Part shown: positions 4,579 to 5,560 of the stretch, in pieces
Position numbering within the stretch: the stretch's first letter is position 1
Layout of the letters: every line of letters begins with the position of its first letter
Assembly: GCA_937871355.1 (NCBI GenBank)
Contig: CALMPX010000313.1
Span: 1-5,560 of the forward strand
DNA: 5,560 nt
Reading direction: 5' to 3'
From: an uncultured Bdellovibrio sp.
Lineage (GTDB): Bacteria > Bdellovibrionota > Bdellovibrionia > Bdellovibrionales > Bdellovibrionaceae
Position numbers and translations under genes: made by a program
The notes under the pieces: generated by a model
The model's input: the letters and a program-made list of their open reading frames with translations, nothing else
Told to the model about the DNA's origin: nothing
Database searches by the model: none

Positions 4579-5560
4579 ATGTTTGAATTAGAAGAAAACG
4601 TCAGTATCGGAGCGAGTATTAAAGTTGTCGGAGTTGGTGGCGGTGGAAGCAATGCTGTAACAACGATGATCGAAAGCGGTATGACAGGCGTCGACTTTGT
4701 CGTGGCCAACACGGACATTCAAGCCTTAAATTCAAGTAAAGCCGGTCAAAAAATCCAATTAGGTTTAGATTTAACCAAAGGTTTAGGCGCAGGCGCTAAC
4801 CCTGATGTTGGTCGTCGAAGTGCGATTGAATCCTACAATGAAATTGTTGAACAACTCAAAGGTTCGGATATGGTTTTCGTAACAGCTGGTATGGGCGGCG
4901 GAACGGGAACCGGCGGAGCTCCGATCGTCGCAAAAGTCGCACGTGAATTAGGTGCTTTAACGATCGGTGTTGTGACTAAGCCATTTATATTCGAAGGCAA
5001 AAAACGCTCTAAGCACGCTGATGCCGGTTTAGCAGAATTACGTGATAACGTGGACGCCTTGATTGTTATTCCCAATCAAAAATTATTAACTATTTCTTCT
5101 GAGAAAACTCCTCTTTTGGATACATTTAAAAAAGCAGACGAAGTTTTATTACAAGCCGTCAAAGGTATTTCAAATTTGATTAACATTCGTGGATTAATCA
5201 ATCTCGATTTCGCCGATATCCGTACAGTTATGGCGAATAAAGGTTTAGCTTTGATGGGAACTGGTGCGGCGACTGGTGAAAACCGCGCGATTGAAGCCGC
5301 GACTCAAGCGATTTCTTCGCCACTACTTGAAAATGTAAAAATCGATGGTGCAACAGGTATCATTATTAATGTCACAGGTGGATCTGATCTTTCATTATAC
5401 GAAGTAAACGAAGCTTCGACATTAATTACTGAAGCTGCTAGTGAAGATGCCGAAGTGATCTTCGGAGCCGTTATCGATCCTACATTAAACGACGAAGTTC
5501 GCGTCACGGTCATTGCCATTGGTTTTGGTCGTGAGGAAAAAAGAGATTCAACAAATGTGA
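4579..5560 (+). CDS. ftsZ: cell division protein FtsZ, 3' end outside window
   Basis: The tubulin-like GTPase that polymerises into the cytokinetic ring at midcell. The first 327 residues are present and the frame is open to the right edge. Visible motifs are VVGVGGGGSNAV (16-27, T1 nucleotide loop), VANTD (42-46), the tubulin signature GGGTGTG (106-112), VVTKPFIFEGKKR (131-143), NLDFADIRTVM (208-218; T7 loop with the GTP-hydrolysis aspartates Asp210 and Asp213), and TGAATGENRAIEA (228-240). The globular core ends near 316 (VIAIGFG). The visible part then enters the start of a charged linker (REEKRDSTNV), so the linker and the C-terminal peptide that binds FtsA are missing from view. All catalytic residues are intact. 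The start is fixed by GGGAGGA 4 nt upstream. It lies downstream of ftsQ and ftsA on the same strand and is probably co-transcribed, perhaps with extra promoters. Confidence 0.98.
   Translation, partial: MFELEENVSIGASIKVVGVGGGGSNAVTTMIESGMTGVDFVVANTDIQALNSSKAGQKIQLGLDLTKGLGAGANPDVGRRSAIESYNEIVEQLKGSDMVFVTAGMGGGTGTGGAPIVAKVARELGALTIGVVTKPFIFEGKKRSKHADAGLAELRDNVDALIVIPNQKLLTISSEKTPLLDTFKKADEVLLQAVKGISNLINIRGLINLDFADIRTVMANKGLALMGTGAATGENRAIEAATQAISSPLLENVKIDGATGIIINVTGGSDLSLYEVNEASTLITEAASEDAEVIFGAVIDPTLNDEVRVTVIAIGFGREEKRDSTNV

Noticed and set aside
4833..5519. Minus-strand open frames opposite ftsZ
   Set aside because: They are shadow frames rich in Ser/Ala/Pro/Thr, opposite well-conserved FtsZ coding sequence.

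Overview
The window holds two divergent gene blocks. The base composition looks moderately AT-rich, coding is dense, and codon use looks even across both blocks, so I see no sign of foreign DNA. The organism is a bacterium with FtsQ/FtsA/FtsZ division. From memory, the FtsZ N-terminus (starting MFELEENVSIGASIK) and the overall style resemble the Bdellovibrio-like lineage (Bdellovibrionota), especially its AT-richer members. That placement is inference and would need a database search.

Left block, minus strand (about 1-2258): a tight three-gene operon read right to left. It has a class II (fuculose-phosphate type) aldolase, then mtnA (methylthioribose-1-phosphate isomerase, 2 nt later), then mtnP (methylthioadenosine phosphorylase, 4-nt ATGA overlap), which runs off the left edge. 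In pathway order, MtnP cleaves methylthioadenosine to adenine plus methylthioribose-1-phosphate, MtnA isomerises this to the ribulose form, and the aldolase can split it into dihydroxyacetone phosphate plus methylthioacetaldehyde. This set matches the 'DHAP shunt', which also disposes of 5'-deoxyadenosine from radical-SAM enzymes. The other option is the classical methionine salvage pathway, but the third enzyme looks like a FucA-type aldolase rather than the dehydratase MtnB.

Middle (2259-2391): a 133-bp divergent intergenic region. It has a possible leaderless promoter for the aldolase operon, an AT-rich -10-like element facing ftsQ, two AGGTCAT direct repeats, and a perfect 9-bp inverted repeat that ends on the base before the ftsQ start codon.

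Right block, plus strand (2392-5560): ftsQ, ftsA and ftsZ, the division end of the dcw cluster, with ftsZ running off the right edge. FtsQ is a bitopic POTRA-domain divisome protein, FtsA the actin-like membrane tether and FtsZ the tubulin-like ring GTPase. Ribosome-binding sites strengthen along the block (none clear for ftsQ, AAGGA for ftsA, GGGAGGA for ftsZ), in line with the usual protein abundances. The usual dcw neighbours upstream of ftsQ (murC, murB, ddl) are absent and the salvage operon sits there instead.

I see no RNA genes, mobile elements, CRISPR arrays or convincing terminators. I did not find a clearly undescribed system. The best leads are the DHAP-shunt operon and the hairpin at the ftsQ start.
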